Numbered from the stretch's first letter, positions 1 to 11,647 are shown. The stretch: 64,000 bases of DNA from Arbacia lixula (GCA_963669155.1 OZ022580.1:19181736-19245735); one strand, 5' to 3'. Numbers and translations are program-made. The notes: generated by a model from the letters alone, not told the origin.

Positions 1-200
1 TAATATTGTAAGCCATAGGACACATGTTATCTTTAAAAGAAAACTACGAACGATGGATAGGCCTACATTTATATTAATTTAAGAGTAAACACTGATCAAA
101 TCACACGAATTGAAGTCTCATGAGCATCGATGTCTCATAAGAAAGTATGAGTGAGATATATCACTGTAGCTGTTATATGATGAAACGGACAAATATATAT

Positions 201-286
201 CTTAGTATATGATATTGATACTACACCATCGCAGGGGGAAACTACATCGATGTCTGGTAATGATGTAAATGCTGTTGCTTCGGTCT
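201..286 (-). pseudogene. Intronic relic of the 5' half of a HYR exon
   Basis: On the minus strand, CACAG is followed at 286 by a frame reading TEATAFTS, then SPCDGVVSISYTK. This aligns with the live exon: D/E-x-E-A-x-x-F-T at the start, then CD-x-VVS-x-S. A two-codon gap lies before the cysteine. The split codon G|AG keeps phase 1 as in the live exon. At DNA level ctgcgatg and tgtagtatca are shared with the live exon. Homology fades after about 201, and no 3' half or donor follows, so the relic is truncated. The frame stays open past the relic, to a TGA at 135-137. The same relic recurs in every intron. It is closest to a live HYR in the diverged copy at 62,691-62,768. Confidence 0.78.
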
Positions 287-638
287 CTGTGCGGTGATAT
301 CGGACACATATTTTTTTAAAGATAATTACGAACAATATATAGACCTATATTTACTTTTACATGAACCTAGAAGTAACAGTTTTTCGGGAGATTTTTACAT
401 ATCATTTATCACTACTTAGAACAGAAGGCTCATCGAAACTTGTGTAGTAAATAACCATTAAATCTAACAAGGTACAACAGTTCCTCAAACTTACGTAATC
501 TGTTCTTAAAGTTAAAGAAATGAATTTGAAATGATTATCCGTATTCTGCCGTTAAATCAAAACATGTTATACAGGAAAGCTTAAAAGCAAGTCAAGTAGA
601 CTGAGTATGGATCACTACCATGATTGCTCTTTACGAAC

Positions 639-717
639 CAGTAATGTTGACATTAGAATAATCTATTTCGTCCTTTCCGGCAGTGTCTTATGCACAACAT
701 TTGACTATAAAGACTTT
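639..717 (-). pseudogene. Intronic relic of the 3' half of a HYR exon, with donor site
   Basis: Twenty-six codons on the minus strand align without gaps to the last 26 codons of the live HYR exon. The relic reads KVFIVKCCA, a TAA stop, DTAGKDEIDYSNVNIT, and ends at the same ATTACTG|GTTCGTAA exon-donor junction. The V-x-C-x-A-x-D-x-AG pattern is the usual end of a HYR domain. The stop replaces one residue and no acceptor or 5' half precedes it. Directly upstream in the sense of transcription is ATAATCTTTAAAAA, which resembles sequence upstream of the other acceptors, so an internal deletion probably removed the acceptor and the first half. It recurs 173 bp below the lower end of every live exon. 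Confidence 0.75.
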
Positions 718-811
718 TTAAAGATTATGGTGGTACGGACATGTAATCTATACATGTTACACGAGTAAGCTTTACGAGTAATAAAGAGATACCACTCCAC
801 TTATTACGAAC

Positions 812-1051
812 CAGTAATGGTGACTTGGAATTCTTGTTCCGCGCTATTAGAGGAGTTGTCTACTGCGGTACAGACGACGTTTGTCACACCAAGAGGAAAG
901 GTACTTCCCGAGGCCGGATTGCAGGTCACGGTAGGGGAGGAATCACAGTTGTCCATAGCAGTGACGCTGAATGATACTACAGCATCGCAGGAGCCATCAT
1001 CCGTAACTGCTGAGATGTTTTGCATGGCTGTGAATACCGGTGCCTCGTTAT
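812..1051 (-). CDS. HYR exon 1: 80-residue hyalin repeat, phase 1-1
   Basis: The exon encodes one HYR (hyalin repeat, Pfam PF02494) domain, an Ig-like module of secreted and cell-surface adhesion proteins. It opens D-N-E-A-P-V-F-T, has cysteines at domain residues 22, 36, 44 and 61, carries DNC at 34-36 and P-A-S-G-S-T-F-P at 46-53, and ends F-x-V-T-I-T. There are two N-glycosylation sequons, N12-I-S and N66-S-S. The acceptor is ttacactcacag on the minus strand with a CTTAC branch-like motif about 17 nt before its AG; the donor is ACTG|GTTCGT. Both cuts are phase 1, so adjacent exons give V-T-I-T-D-N-E-A-P, the normal HYR-HYR junction. I chose these ends over the longer open frame (804-1085, starting MCPM), because the extra residues are not HYR-like. 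No start codon, signal peptide or stop of the parent gene is visible. Later entries give only what is particular to that unit and to the intron at its lower-coordinate side. Confidence 0.9.
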
Positions 1052-1880
1052 CTGTGAGTGTAATATTGTAAGCCATAGGACACATGTTATCTTTAAAAGA
1101 AAACTACGAACGATGGATAGGCCTACATTTATATTAATTTAAGAGTAAACACTGATCAAATCACACGAATTGAAGTCTCATGAGCATCGATGTCTCATAA
1201 GAAAGTATGAGTGAGATATATAACTGTAGCTGTTATATGATGAAACGGACAAATATATATCTTAGTATATGATATTGATACTACACCATCGCAGGGGGAA
1301 ACTACATCGATGTCTGGTAATGATGTAAATGCTGTTGCTTCGGTCTCTGTGCGGTGATATCGGACACATATTTTTTTAAAGATAATTACGAACAATATAT
1401 AGACCTATACTCACTTTTATATTAACCTAGGAGTAACGGTTTTTCGGGAGATTTTTACATATCATTTATCACTACTTAGAACAGAAGGCTCATCGAACAT
1501 GTCGAAACTTGTGTAGTAAATAACCATTAAATATAACAAGGTATAACAGTTCCTCAAACTTACGTAATCTGTTCTTAAAGTTAAAGAAATGAATTTGAAA
1601 TGATTATCCGTATTCTGCCGTTAAATCAAAACATGTTATACAGGAAAGCTTAAAAGCAAGTCAAGTAGACTGAGTATGGATCACTACCATGATTGCTCTT
1701 TACGAACCAGTAATGTTGACATTAGAATAATCTATTTCGTCCTTTCCGGCAGTGTCTTATGCACAACATTTGACTATAAAGACTTTTTAAAGATTATGGT
1801 GGTACGGACATCTAATCTATACATGTTACACGAGTAAGCTTTACCAGTAATAAAGAGATACCACTCCACTTATTACGAAC

Positions 1881-2120
1881 CAGTAATGGTGACTTGGAAT
1901 TCTTGTTCCGCGCTATTAGAGGAGTTGTCTACTGCGGTACAGACGACGTTTGTCACACCAAGAGGAAAGGTACTTCCCGAGGCCGGATTGCAGGTCACGG
2001 TAGGGGAGGAATCACAGTTGTCCATAGCAGTGACGCTGAATGATACTACAGCATCGCAGGAGCCATCATCCGTAACTGCTGAGATGTTTTGCATGGCTGT
2101 GAATACCGGTGCCTCGTTAT
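1881..2120 (-). CDS. HYR exon 2
   Basis: Same domain as exon 1. The intron below it (1052-1880, 829 bp) is the longest in the array, with an extra 9 bp (catgtcgaa) at 1498-1506. It is a mosaic: haplotype A on the left, haplotype B on the right. Confidence 0.9.
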
Positions 2121-2939
2121 CTGTGAGTGTAATATTGTAAGCCATAGGACACATGTTATCTTTAAAAGAAAACTACGAACGATGGATAGGCCTACATTTA
2201 TATTAATTTAAGAGTAAACACTGATCAAATCACACGAATTGAAGTCTCATGAGCATCGATGTCTCATAAGAAAGTATGAGTGAGATATATCACTGTAGCT
2301 GTTATATGATGAAACGGACAAATATATATCTTAGTATATGATATTGATACTACACCATCGCAGGGGGAAACTACATCGATGTCTGGTAATGATGTAAATG
2401 CTGTTGCTTCGGTCTCTGTGCGGTGATATCGGACACATATTTTTTTAAAGATAATTACGAACAATATATAGACCTATACTCACTTTTATATTAACCTAGG
2501 AGTAACGGTTTTTCGGGAGATTTTTACATATCATTTATCACTACTTAGAACAGAAGGCTCATCGAAACTTGTGTAGTAAATAACCATTGAATATTACATG
2601 GTATAACATTTCCTAAAACTTCGTAATCTCTTCTTAAAGTTAAAGAAATGAATTTGAAATGATTATCCATATTCTGCCGTTAAATCAAAACATGTTATAC
2701 AGGAAAGCTTAAAAGCAATTTAAGTACACTAAGTATGGATCACTACCATGATTGCTCTTTACGAACCAGTAATGTTGACATTAGAATAATCTATTTCGTC
2801 CTTTCCGGCAGTGTCTTATGCACAACATTTGACTATAAAGACTTTTTAAAGATTATGGTGGTACGGACATGTAATCTATACATGTTACACGAGTAAGCTT
2901 TACGAGTAATAAAGAGATACCACTCCACTTATTACGAAC

Positions 2940-3179
2940 CAGTAATGGTGACTTGGAATTCTTGTTCCGCGCTATTAGAGGAGTTGTCTACTGCGGTACA
3001 GACGACGTTTGTCACACCAAGAGGAAAGGTACTTCCCGAGGCCGGATTGCAGGTCACGGTAGGGGAGGAATCACAGTTGTCCATAGCAGTGACGCTGAAT
3101 GATACTACAGCATCGCAGGAGCCATCATCCGTAACTGCTGAGATGTTTTGCATGGCTGTGAATACCGGTGCCTCGTTAT
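2940..3179 (-). CDS. HYR exon 3
   Basis: Same domain as exon 1. The intron below (2121-2939) is a standard 819-bp haplotype A copy throughout, with cattgaatattacatgg and caatttaagtacactaag as its right-half markers. Confidence 0.9.
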
Positions 3180-3998
3180 CTGTGAGTGTAATATTGTAAG
3201 CCATAGGACACATGTTATCTTTAAAAGAAAACTACAACCGATGGATAGGCCTACATTTATATTAATTTAAGAGTAAACACTGATCAAATCACATGAATTG
3301 AAGTCTCATGAGCATCGATGTCTCATAAGAAAGTATGAGTGAGATATATCACTATAGCTGTTATATGATGAAACGGACAAATATATATCTTAGTATATGA
3401 TATTGATACTACACCATCGCAGGGGGAAACTACATCGATGTCTGGTAATGATGTAAATGCTGTTGCTTCGGTCTCTGTGCGGTGATATCGGACACATATT
3501 TTTTAAAGATAATTACGAACAATATATAGACCTATATTCACTTTTACATTAACCTAGGAGTAACGGTTTTTCGGGAGATTTTTACATATCATTTATCACT
3601 ACTTAGAACAGAAGGCTCATCGAAACTTGTGTAGTAAATAACCATTAAATATTACAAGGTATAACAGTTCCTCAAACTTACGTAATCTGTTCTTAAAGTT
3701 AAAGAAATGAATTTGAAATGATTATCCGTATTCTGCCGTTAAATCAAAACATGTTATACAGGAAAGCTTAAAAGCAAGTCAAGTAGACTGAGTATGGATC
3801 ACTACCATGATTGCTCTTTACGAACCAGTAATCTTGACATAAGAATAATCTATTTCGTCCTTTCCGGCAGTGTCTTATGCACAACATTTGACTATAAAGA
3901 CTTTTTAAAGATTATGGTGGTACGGACATGTAATCTATACATGTTACACGAGTAAGCTTTACGAGTAATAAAGAGATACCACTCCACTTATTACGAAC

Positions 3999-4238
3999 CA
4001 GTAATGGTGACTTGGAATTCTTGTTCCGCGCTATTAGAGGAGTTGTCTACTGCGGTACAGACGACGTTTGTCACACCAAGAGGAAAGGTACTTCCCGAGG
4101 CCGGATTGCAGGTCACGGTAGGGGAGGAATCACAGTTGTCCATAGCAGTGACGCTGAATGATACTACAGCATCGCAGGAGCCATCATCCGTAACTGCTGA
4201 GATGTTTTGCATGGCTGTGAATACCGGTGCCTCGTTAT
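3999..4238 (-). CDS. HYR exon 4
   Basis: Same domain. The intron below (3180-3998) is haplotype B throughout: actacaaccgatgg, cacatgaatt, cactatagc, six T before aaagataat, caagtcaagtagactgag. It also carries aatcttgacataag, shared only with the introns below exons 8 and 58. Confidence 0.9.
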
Positions 4239-5057
4239 CTGTGAGTGTAATATTGTAAGCCATAGGACACATGTTATCTTTAAAAGAAAACTACGAACGA
4301 TGGATAGGCCTACATTTATATTAATTTAAGAGTAAACACTGATCAAATCACACGAATTGAAGTCTCATGAGCATCGATGTCTCATAAGAAAGTATGAGTG
4401 AGATATATCACTGTAGCTGTTATATGATGAAACGGACAAATATATATCTTAGTATATGATATTGATACTACACCATCGCAGGGGGAAACTACATCGATGT
4501 CTGGTAATGATGTAAATGCTGTTGCTTCGGTCTCTGTGCGGTGATATCGGACACATATTTTTTTAAAGATAATTACGAACAATATATAGACCTATATTTA
4601 CTTTTACATGAACCTAGAAGTAACAGTTTTTCGGGAGATTTTTACATATCATTTATCACTACTTAGAACAGAAGGCTCATCGAAACTTGTGTAGTAAATA
4701 ACCATTGAATATTACATGGTATAACATTTCCTAAAACTTCGTAATCTCTTCTTAAAGTTAAAGAAATGAATTTGAAATGATTATCCATATTCTGCCGTTA
4801 AATCAAAACATGTTATACAGGAAAGCTTAAAAGCAAGTCAAGTAGACTGAGTATGGATCACTACCATGATTGCTCTTTACGAACCAGTAATGTTGACATT
4901 AGAATAATCTATTTCGTCCTTTCCGGCAGTGTCTTATGCACAACATTTGACTATAAAGACTTTTTAAAGATTATGGTGGTACGGACATCTAATCTATACA
5001 TGTTACACGAGTAAGCTTTACGAGTAATAAAGAGATACCACTCCACTTATTACAAAC

Positions 5058-5297
5058 CAGTAATGGTGACTTGGAATTCTTGTTCCGCGCTATTAGAGGA
5101 GTTGTCTACTGCGGTACAGACGACGTTTGTCACACCAAGAGGAAAGGTACTTCCCGAGGCCGGATTGCAGGTCACGGTAGGGGAGGAATCACAGTTGTCC
5201 ATAGCAGTGACGCTGAATGATACTACAGCATCGCAGGAGCCATCATCCGTAACTGCTGAGATGTTTTGCATGGCTGTGAATACCGGTGCCTCGTTAT
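5058..5297 (-). CDS. HYR exon 5, donor variant GTTTGT
   Basis: Same domain. A g-to-a change at 5054 turns the donor from GTTCGT into GTTTGT, shared only with exon 9. The intron below (4239-5057) has the rare atgaacctagaag middle and an A-type right half ending in the B marker caagtcaagtagactgag. Confidence 0.88.
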
Positions 5298-6116
5298 CTG
5301 TGAGTGTAATATTGTAAGCCATAGGACACATGTTATCTTTAAAAGAAAACTACAACCGATGGATAGGCCTACATTTATATTAATTTAAGAGTAAACACTG
5401 ATCAAATCACATGAATTGAAGTCTCATGAGCATCGATGTCTCATAAGAAAGTATGAGTGAGATATATCACTATAGCTGTTATATGATGAAACGGACAAAT
5501 ATATATCTTAGTATATGATATTGATACTACACCATCGCAGGGGGAAACTACATCGATGTCTGGTAATGATGTAAATGCTGTTGCTTCGGTCTCTGTGCGG
5601 TGATATCGGACACATATTTTTTAAAGATAATTACGAACAATATATAGACCTATATTCACTTTTACATTAACCTAGGAGTAACGGTTTTTCGGGAGATTTT
5701 TACATATCATTTATCACTACTTAGAACAGAAGGCTCATCGAAACTTGTGTAGTAAATAACCATTAAATATAACAAGGTATAACAGTTCCTCAAACTTACG
5801 TAATCTGTTCTTAAAGTTAAAGAAATGAATTTGAAATGATTATCCGTATTCTGCCGTTAAATCAAAACATGTTATACAGGAAAGCTTAAAAGCAAGTCAA
5901 GTAGACTGAGTATGGATCACTACCATGATTGCTCTTTACGAACCAGTAATGTTGACATTAGAATAATCTATTTCGTCCTTTCCGGCAGTGTCTTATGCAC
6001 AACATTTGACTATAAAGACTTTTTAAAGATTATGGTGGTACGGACATGTAATCTATACATGTTACACGAGTAAGCTTTACGAGTAATAAAGAGATACCAC
6101 TCCACTTATTACGAAC

Positions 6117-6356
6117 CAGTAATGGTGACTTGGAATTCTTGTTCCGCGCTATTAGAGGAGTTGTCTACTGCGGTACAGACGACGTTTGTCACACCAAGAG
6201 GAAAGGTACTTCCCGAGGCCGGATTGCAGGTCACGGTAGGGGAGGAATCACAGTTGTCCATAGCAGTGACGCTGAATGATACTACAGCATCGCAGGAGCC
6301 ATCATCCGTAACTGCTGAGATGTTTTGCATGGCTGTGAATACCGGTGCCTCGTTAT
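6117..6356 (-). CDS. HYR exon 6
   Basis: Same domain. The intron below (5298-6116) is haplotype B throughout. Confidence 0.9.
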
Positions 6357-7175
6357 CTGTGAGTGTAATATTGTAAGCCATAGGACACATGTTATCTTTA
6401 AAAGAAAACTACGAACGATGGATAGGCCTACATTTATATTAGTTTAAGAGTAAACACTGATCAAATCACACGAATTGAAGTCTCATGAGCATCGATGTCT
6501 CATAAGAAAGTATGAGTGAGATATATCACTGTAGCTGTTATATGATGAAACGGACAAATATATATCTTAGTATATGATATTGATACTACACCATCGCAGG
6601 GGGAAACTACATCGATGTCTGGTAATGATGTAAATGCTGTTGCTTCGGTCTCTGTGCGGTGATATCGGACACATATTTTTTTAAAGATAATTACGAACAA
6701 TATATAGACCTATACTCACTTTTATATTAACCTAGGAGTAACGGTTTTTCGGGAGATTTTTACATATCATTTATCACTACTTAGAACAGAAGGCTCATCG
6801 AAACTTGTGTAGTAAATAACCATTGAATATTACATGGTATAACATTTCCTAAAACTTCGTAATCTCTTCTTAAAGTTAAAGAAATGAATTTGAAATGATT
6901 ATCCATATTCTGCCGTTAAATCAAAACATGTTATACAGGAAAGCTTAAAAGCAATTTAAGTACACTAAGTATGGATCACTACCATGATTGCTCTTTACGA
7001 ACCAGTAATGTTGACATTAGAATAATCTATTTCGTCCTTTCCGGCAGTGTCTTATGCACAACATTTGACTATAAAGACTTTTTAAAGATTATGGTGGTAC
7101 GGACATCTAATCTATACATGTTACACGAGTAAGCTTTACGAGTAATAAAGAGATACCACTCCACTTATTACGAAC

Positions 7176-7415
7176 CAGTAATGGTGACTTGGAATTCTTG
7201 TTCCGCGCTATTAGAGGAGTTGTCTACTGCGGTACAGACGACGTTTGTCACACCAAGAGGAAAGGTACTTCCCGAGGCCGGATTGCAGGTCACGGTAGGG
7301 GAGGAATCACAGTTGTCCATAGCAGTGACGCTGAATGATACTACAGCATCGCAGGAGCCATCATCCGTAACTGCTGAGATGTTTTGCATGGCTGTGAATA
7401 CCGGTGCCTCGTTAT
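7176..7415 (-). CDS. HYR exon 7
   Basis: Same domain. The intron below (6357-7175) is haplotype A with one private change, tatattagtttaag near 6436-6449. Confidence 0.9.
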
Positions 7416-8232
7416 CTGTGAGTGTAATATTGTAAGCCATAGGACACATGTTATCTTTAAAAGAAAACTACAACCGATGGATAGGCCTACATTTATATTA
7501 ATTTAAGAGTGAACACTGATCAAATCACATGAATTGAAGTCTCATGAGCATCGATGTCTCATAAGAAAGTATGAGTGAGATATATCACTATAGCTGTTAT
7601 ATGATGAAACGGACAAATATATATCTTAGTATATGATATTGATACTACACCATCGCAGGGGGAAACTACATCGATGTCTGGTAATGATGTAAATGCTGTT
7701 GCTTCGGTCTCTGTGCGGTGATATCGGACACATATTTTTTAAAGATAATTACGAACAATATATAGACCTATATTCACTTTTACATTAACCTAGGAGTAAC
7801 GGTTTTTCGGGAGATTTTTACATATCATTTATCACTACTTAGAACAGAAGGCTCATCGAAACTTGTGTAGTAAATAACCATTAAATATTACAAGGTATAA
7901 CAGTTCCTCAAACTTACGTAATCTGTTCTTAAAGTTAAAGAAATGAATTTGAAATGATTATCCGTATTCTGCCGTTAAATCAAAACATGTTATACAGGAA
8001 AGCTTAAAAGCAAGTCAAGTAGACTGAGTATGGATCACTACCATGATTGCTCTTTACGAACCAGTAATCTTGACATAAGAATAATCTATTTCGTCCTTTC
8101 CGGCAGTGTCTTATGCACAACATTTGACTATAAAGACTTTTTAAAGATTATGGTGGTACGGACATAATCTATACATGTTACACGAGTAAGCTTTACGAGT
8201 AATAAAGAGATACCACTCCACTTATTACGAAC

Positions 8233-8472
8233 CAGTAATGGTGACTTGGAATTCTTGTTCCGCGCTATTAGAGGAGTTGTCTACTGCGGTACAGACGACG
8301 TTTGTCACACCAAGAGGAAAGGTACTTCCCGAGGCCGGATTGCAGGTCACGGTAGGGGAGGAATCACAGTTGTCCATAGCAGTGACGCTGAATGATACTA
8401 CAGCATCGCAGGAGCCATCATCCGTAACTGCTGAGATGTTTTGCATGGCTGTGAATACCGGTGCCTCGTTAT
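8233..8472 (-). CDS. HYR exon 8
   Basis: Same domain. The intron below (7416-8232, 817 bp) is haplotype B with aatcttgacataag, as below exon 4. A 2-bp deletion gives gacataatc near 8161, which explains the 1,057-bp spacing. Confidence 0.9.
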
Positions 8473-9291
8473 CTGTGAGTGTAATATTGTAAGCCATAGG
8501 ACACATGTTATCTTTAAAAGAAAACTACGAACGATGGATAGGCCTACATTTATATTAATTTAAGAGTAAACACTGATCAAATCACACGAATTGAAGTCTC
8601 ATGAGCATCGATGTCTCATAAGAAAGTATGAGTGAGATATATCACTGTAGCTGTTATATGATGAAACGGACAAATATATATCTTAGTATATGATATTGAT
8701 ACTACACCATCGCAGGGGGAAACTACATCGATGTCTGGTAATGATGTAAATGCTGTTGCTTCGGTCTCTGTGCGGTGATATCGGACACATATTTTTTTAA
8801 AGATAATTACGAACAATATATAGACCTATATTTACTTTTACATGAACCTAGAAGTAACAGTTTTTCGGGAGATTTTTACATATCATTTATCACTACTTAG
8901 AACAGAAGGCTCATCGAAACTTGTGTAGTAAATAACCATTGAATATTACATGGTATAACATTTCCTAAAACTTCGTAATCTCTTCTTAAAGTTAAAGAAA
9001 TGAATTTGAAATGATTATCCATATTCTGCCGTTAAATCAAAACATGTTATACAGGAAAGCTTAAAAGCAAGTCAAGTAGACTGAGTATGGATCACTACCA
9101 TGATTGCTCTTTACGAACCAGTAATGTTGACATTAGAATAATCTATTTCGTCCTTTCCGGCAGTGTCTTATGCACAACATTTGACTATAAAGACTTTTTA
9201 AAGATTATGGTGGTACGGACATCTAATCTATACATGTTACACGAGTAAGCTTTACGAGTAATAAAGAGATACCACTCCACTTATTACAAAC

Positions 9292-9531
9292 CAGTAATGG
9301 TGACTTGGAATTCTTGTTCCGCGCTATTAGAGGAGTTGTCTACTGCGGTACAGACGACGTTTGTCACACCAAGAGGAAAGGTACTTCCCGAGGCCGGATT
9401 GCAGGTCACGGTAGGGGAGGAATCACAGTTGTCCATAGCAGTGACGCTGAATGATACTACAGCATCGCAGGAGCCATCATCCGTAACTGCTGAGATGTTT
9501 TGCATGGCTGTGAATACCGGTGCCTCGTTAT
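9292..9531 (-). CDS. HYR exon 9, donor variant GTTTGT
   Basis: Same domain, with the GTTTGT donor of exon 5 (change at 9288). The intron below (8473-9291) matches the intron below exon 5, including atgaacctagaag. Exons 5 and 9 are 4,234 bp apart and are corresponding copies of a four-unit block. Confidence 0.88.
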
Positions 9532-10350
9532 CTGTGAGTGTAATATTGTAAGCCATAGGACACATGTTATCTTTAAAAGAAAACTACAACCGATGGATAG
9601 GCCTACATTTATATTAATTTAAGAGTAAACACTGATCAAATCACATGAATTGAAGTCTCATGAGCATCGATGTCTCATAAGAAAGTATGAGTGAGATATA
9701 TCACTATAGCTGTTATATGATGAAACGGACAAATATATATCTTAGTATATGATATTGATACTACACCATCGCAGGGGGAAACTACATCGATGTCTGGTAA
9801 TGATGTAAATGCTGTTGCTTCGGTCTCTGTGCGGTGATATCGGACACATATTTTTTAAAGATAATTACGAACAATATATAGACCTATATTCACTTTTACA
9901 TTAACCTAGGAGTAACGGTTTTTCGGGAGATTTTTACATATCATTTATCACTACTTAGAACAGAAGGCTCATCGAAACTTGTGTAGTAAATAACCATTAA
10001 ATATAACAAGGTATAACAGTTCCTCAAACTTACGTAATCTGTTCTTAAAGTTAAAGAAATGAATTTGAAATGATTATCCGTATTCTGCCGTTAAATCAAA
10101 ACATGTTATACAGGAAAGCTTAAAAGCAAGTCAAGTAGACTGAGTATGGATCACTACCATGATTGCTCTTTACGAACCAGTAATGTTGACATTAGAATAA
10201 TCTATTTCGTCCTTTCCGGCAGTGTCTTATGCACAACATTTGACTATAAAGACTTTTTAAAGATTATGGTGGTACGGACATCTAATCTATACATGTTACA
10301 CGAGTAAGCTTTACCAGTAATAAAGAGATACCACTCCACTTATTACGAAC

Positions 10351-10590
10351 CAGTAATGGTGACTTGGAATTCTTGTTCCGCGCTATTAGAGGAGTTGTCT
10401 ACTGCGGTACAGACGACGTTTGTCACACCAAGAGGAAAGGTACTTCCCGAGGCCGGATTGCAGGTCACGGTAGGGGAGGAATCACAGTTGTCCATAGCAG
10501 TGACGCTGAATGATACTACAGCATCGCAGGAGCCATCATCCGTAACTGCTGAGATGTTTTGCATGGCTGTGAATACCGGTGCCTCGTTAT
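10351..10590 (-). CDS. HYR exon 10
   Basis: Same domain. The intron below (9532-10350) is haplotype B, with gacatctaatc and tttaccagtaat near the exon. Confidence 0.9.
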
Positions 10591-11407
10591 CTGTGAGTGT
10601 AATATTGTAAGCCATAGGACACATGTTATCTTTAAAAGAAAACTACGAACGATGGATAGGCCTACATTTATATTAATTTAAGAGTAAACACTGATCAAAT
10701 CACACGAATTGAAGTCTCATGAGCATCGATGTCTCATAAGAAAGTATGAGTGAGATATATCACTGTAGCTGTTATATGATGAAACGGACAAATATATATC
10801 TTAGTATATGATATTGATACTACACCATCGCAGGGGGAAACTACATCGATGTCTGGTAATGATGTAAATGCTGTTGCTTCGGTCTCTGTGCGGTGATATC
10901 GGACACATATTTTTTTAAAGATAATTACGAACAATATATAGACCTATACTCACTTTTATATTAACCTAGGAGTAACGGTTTTTCGGGAGATTTTTACATA
11001 TCATTTATCACTACTTAGAACAGAAGGCTCATCGAAACTTGTGTAGTAAATAACCATTGAATATTACATGGTATAACATTTCCTAAAACTTCGTAATCTC
11101 TTCTTAAAGTTAAAGAAATGAATTTGAAATGATTATCCATATTCTGCCGTTAAATCAAAACATGTTATACAGGAAAGCTTAAAAGCAATTTAAGTACACT
11201 AAGTATGGATCACTACCATGATTGCTCTTTACGAACCAGTAATGTTGACATTAGAATAATCTATTTCGTCCTTTCCGGCAGTGTCTTATGCACAACATTT
11301 GACTATAAAGACTTTTTAAAGATTATGGTGGTACGGACATCTAATCTATACATGTTACACGAGTAAGCTTTACGAGTAATAAAGACTTTTTAAAGATTAT
11401 TACGAAC

Positions 11408-11647
11408 CAGTAATGGTGACTTGGAATTCTTGTTCCGCGCTATTAGAGGAGTTGTCTACTGCGGTACAGACGACGTTTGTCACACCAAGAGGAAAGGTAC
11501 TTCCCGAGGCCGGATTGCAGGTCACGGTAGGGGAGGAATCACAGTTGTCCATAGCAGTGACGCTGAATGATACTACAGCATCGCAGGAGCCATCATCCGT
11601 AACTGCTGAGATGTTTTGCATGGCTGTGAATACCGGTGCCTCGTTAT
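11408..11647 (-). CDS. HYR exon 11, with a replaced patch beside the donor
   Basis: Same domain. In the intron below (10591-11407, 817 bp, haplotype A) the usual agataccactccactta just past the donor is replaced by actttttaaagatta at about 11,385-11,399. That sequence normally occurs about 100 bp away in the same intron. The donor GTTCGTAATAA itself is intact. Confidence 0.9.

Larger units (their letters stand above)
1..811 (-). other. Intron at the left edge, downstream of exon 1
   Basis: This is the intron that follows exon 1 in transcription. The next exon would begin about 10 bases before base 1, so its acceptor is just off the window. The left part is haplotype A (actacgaacgatgg, cactgtagc, seven T before aaagataat). 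The middle has a rarer form (atgaacctagaag near 361-373), shared only with the introns beside exons 5 and 9. The right part is haplotype B. It contains the two HYR relics annotated separately at 201-286 and 639-717. I see no other gene in it. Confidence 0.85.
3180..11407. repeat. Four-unit higher-order repeat, two copies
   Basis: Intron variants recur at an offset of 4,234-4,236 bp. These include aatcttgacataag below exons 4 and 8, and atgaacctagaag together with the GTTTGT donor at exons 5 and 9. The order B, A, B, A repeats, and the atgaacctagaag form also occurs once more four units to the left, near 361. The later units of the two copies have since diverged. Confidence 0.75.

Noticed and set aside
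135-335. Minus-strand frame of 66 codons in many introns, taken as a small gene
   Set aside because: Its middle is the 5'-half HYR relic. The start MFVIIF lies in intron sequence upstream of the relic acceptor, and the frame is lost in many units, so it is not a separate gene.
817-1071. Plus-strand open frame of 84 codons opposite every HYR exon
   Set aside because: It is the complement of the HYR exon, has no domain character of its own, and is open only because the exon is conserved. The minus-strand reading has a full HYR pattern and splice sites.
804-1085. Reading MCPM... as 60 separate 93-residue genes
   Set aside because: The first 11 residues lie in front of a good acceptor and are not HYR-like. 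The frame ends at a stop just past a donor. Internal exons of one gene explain phase, borders and spacing better.
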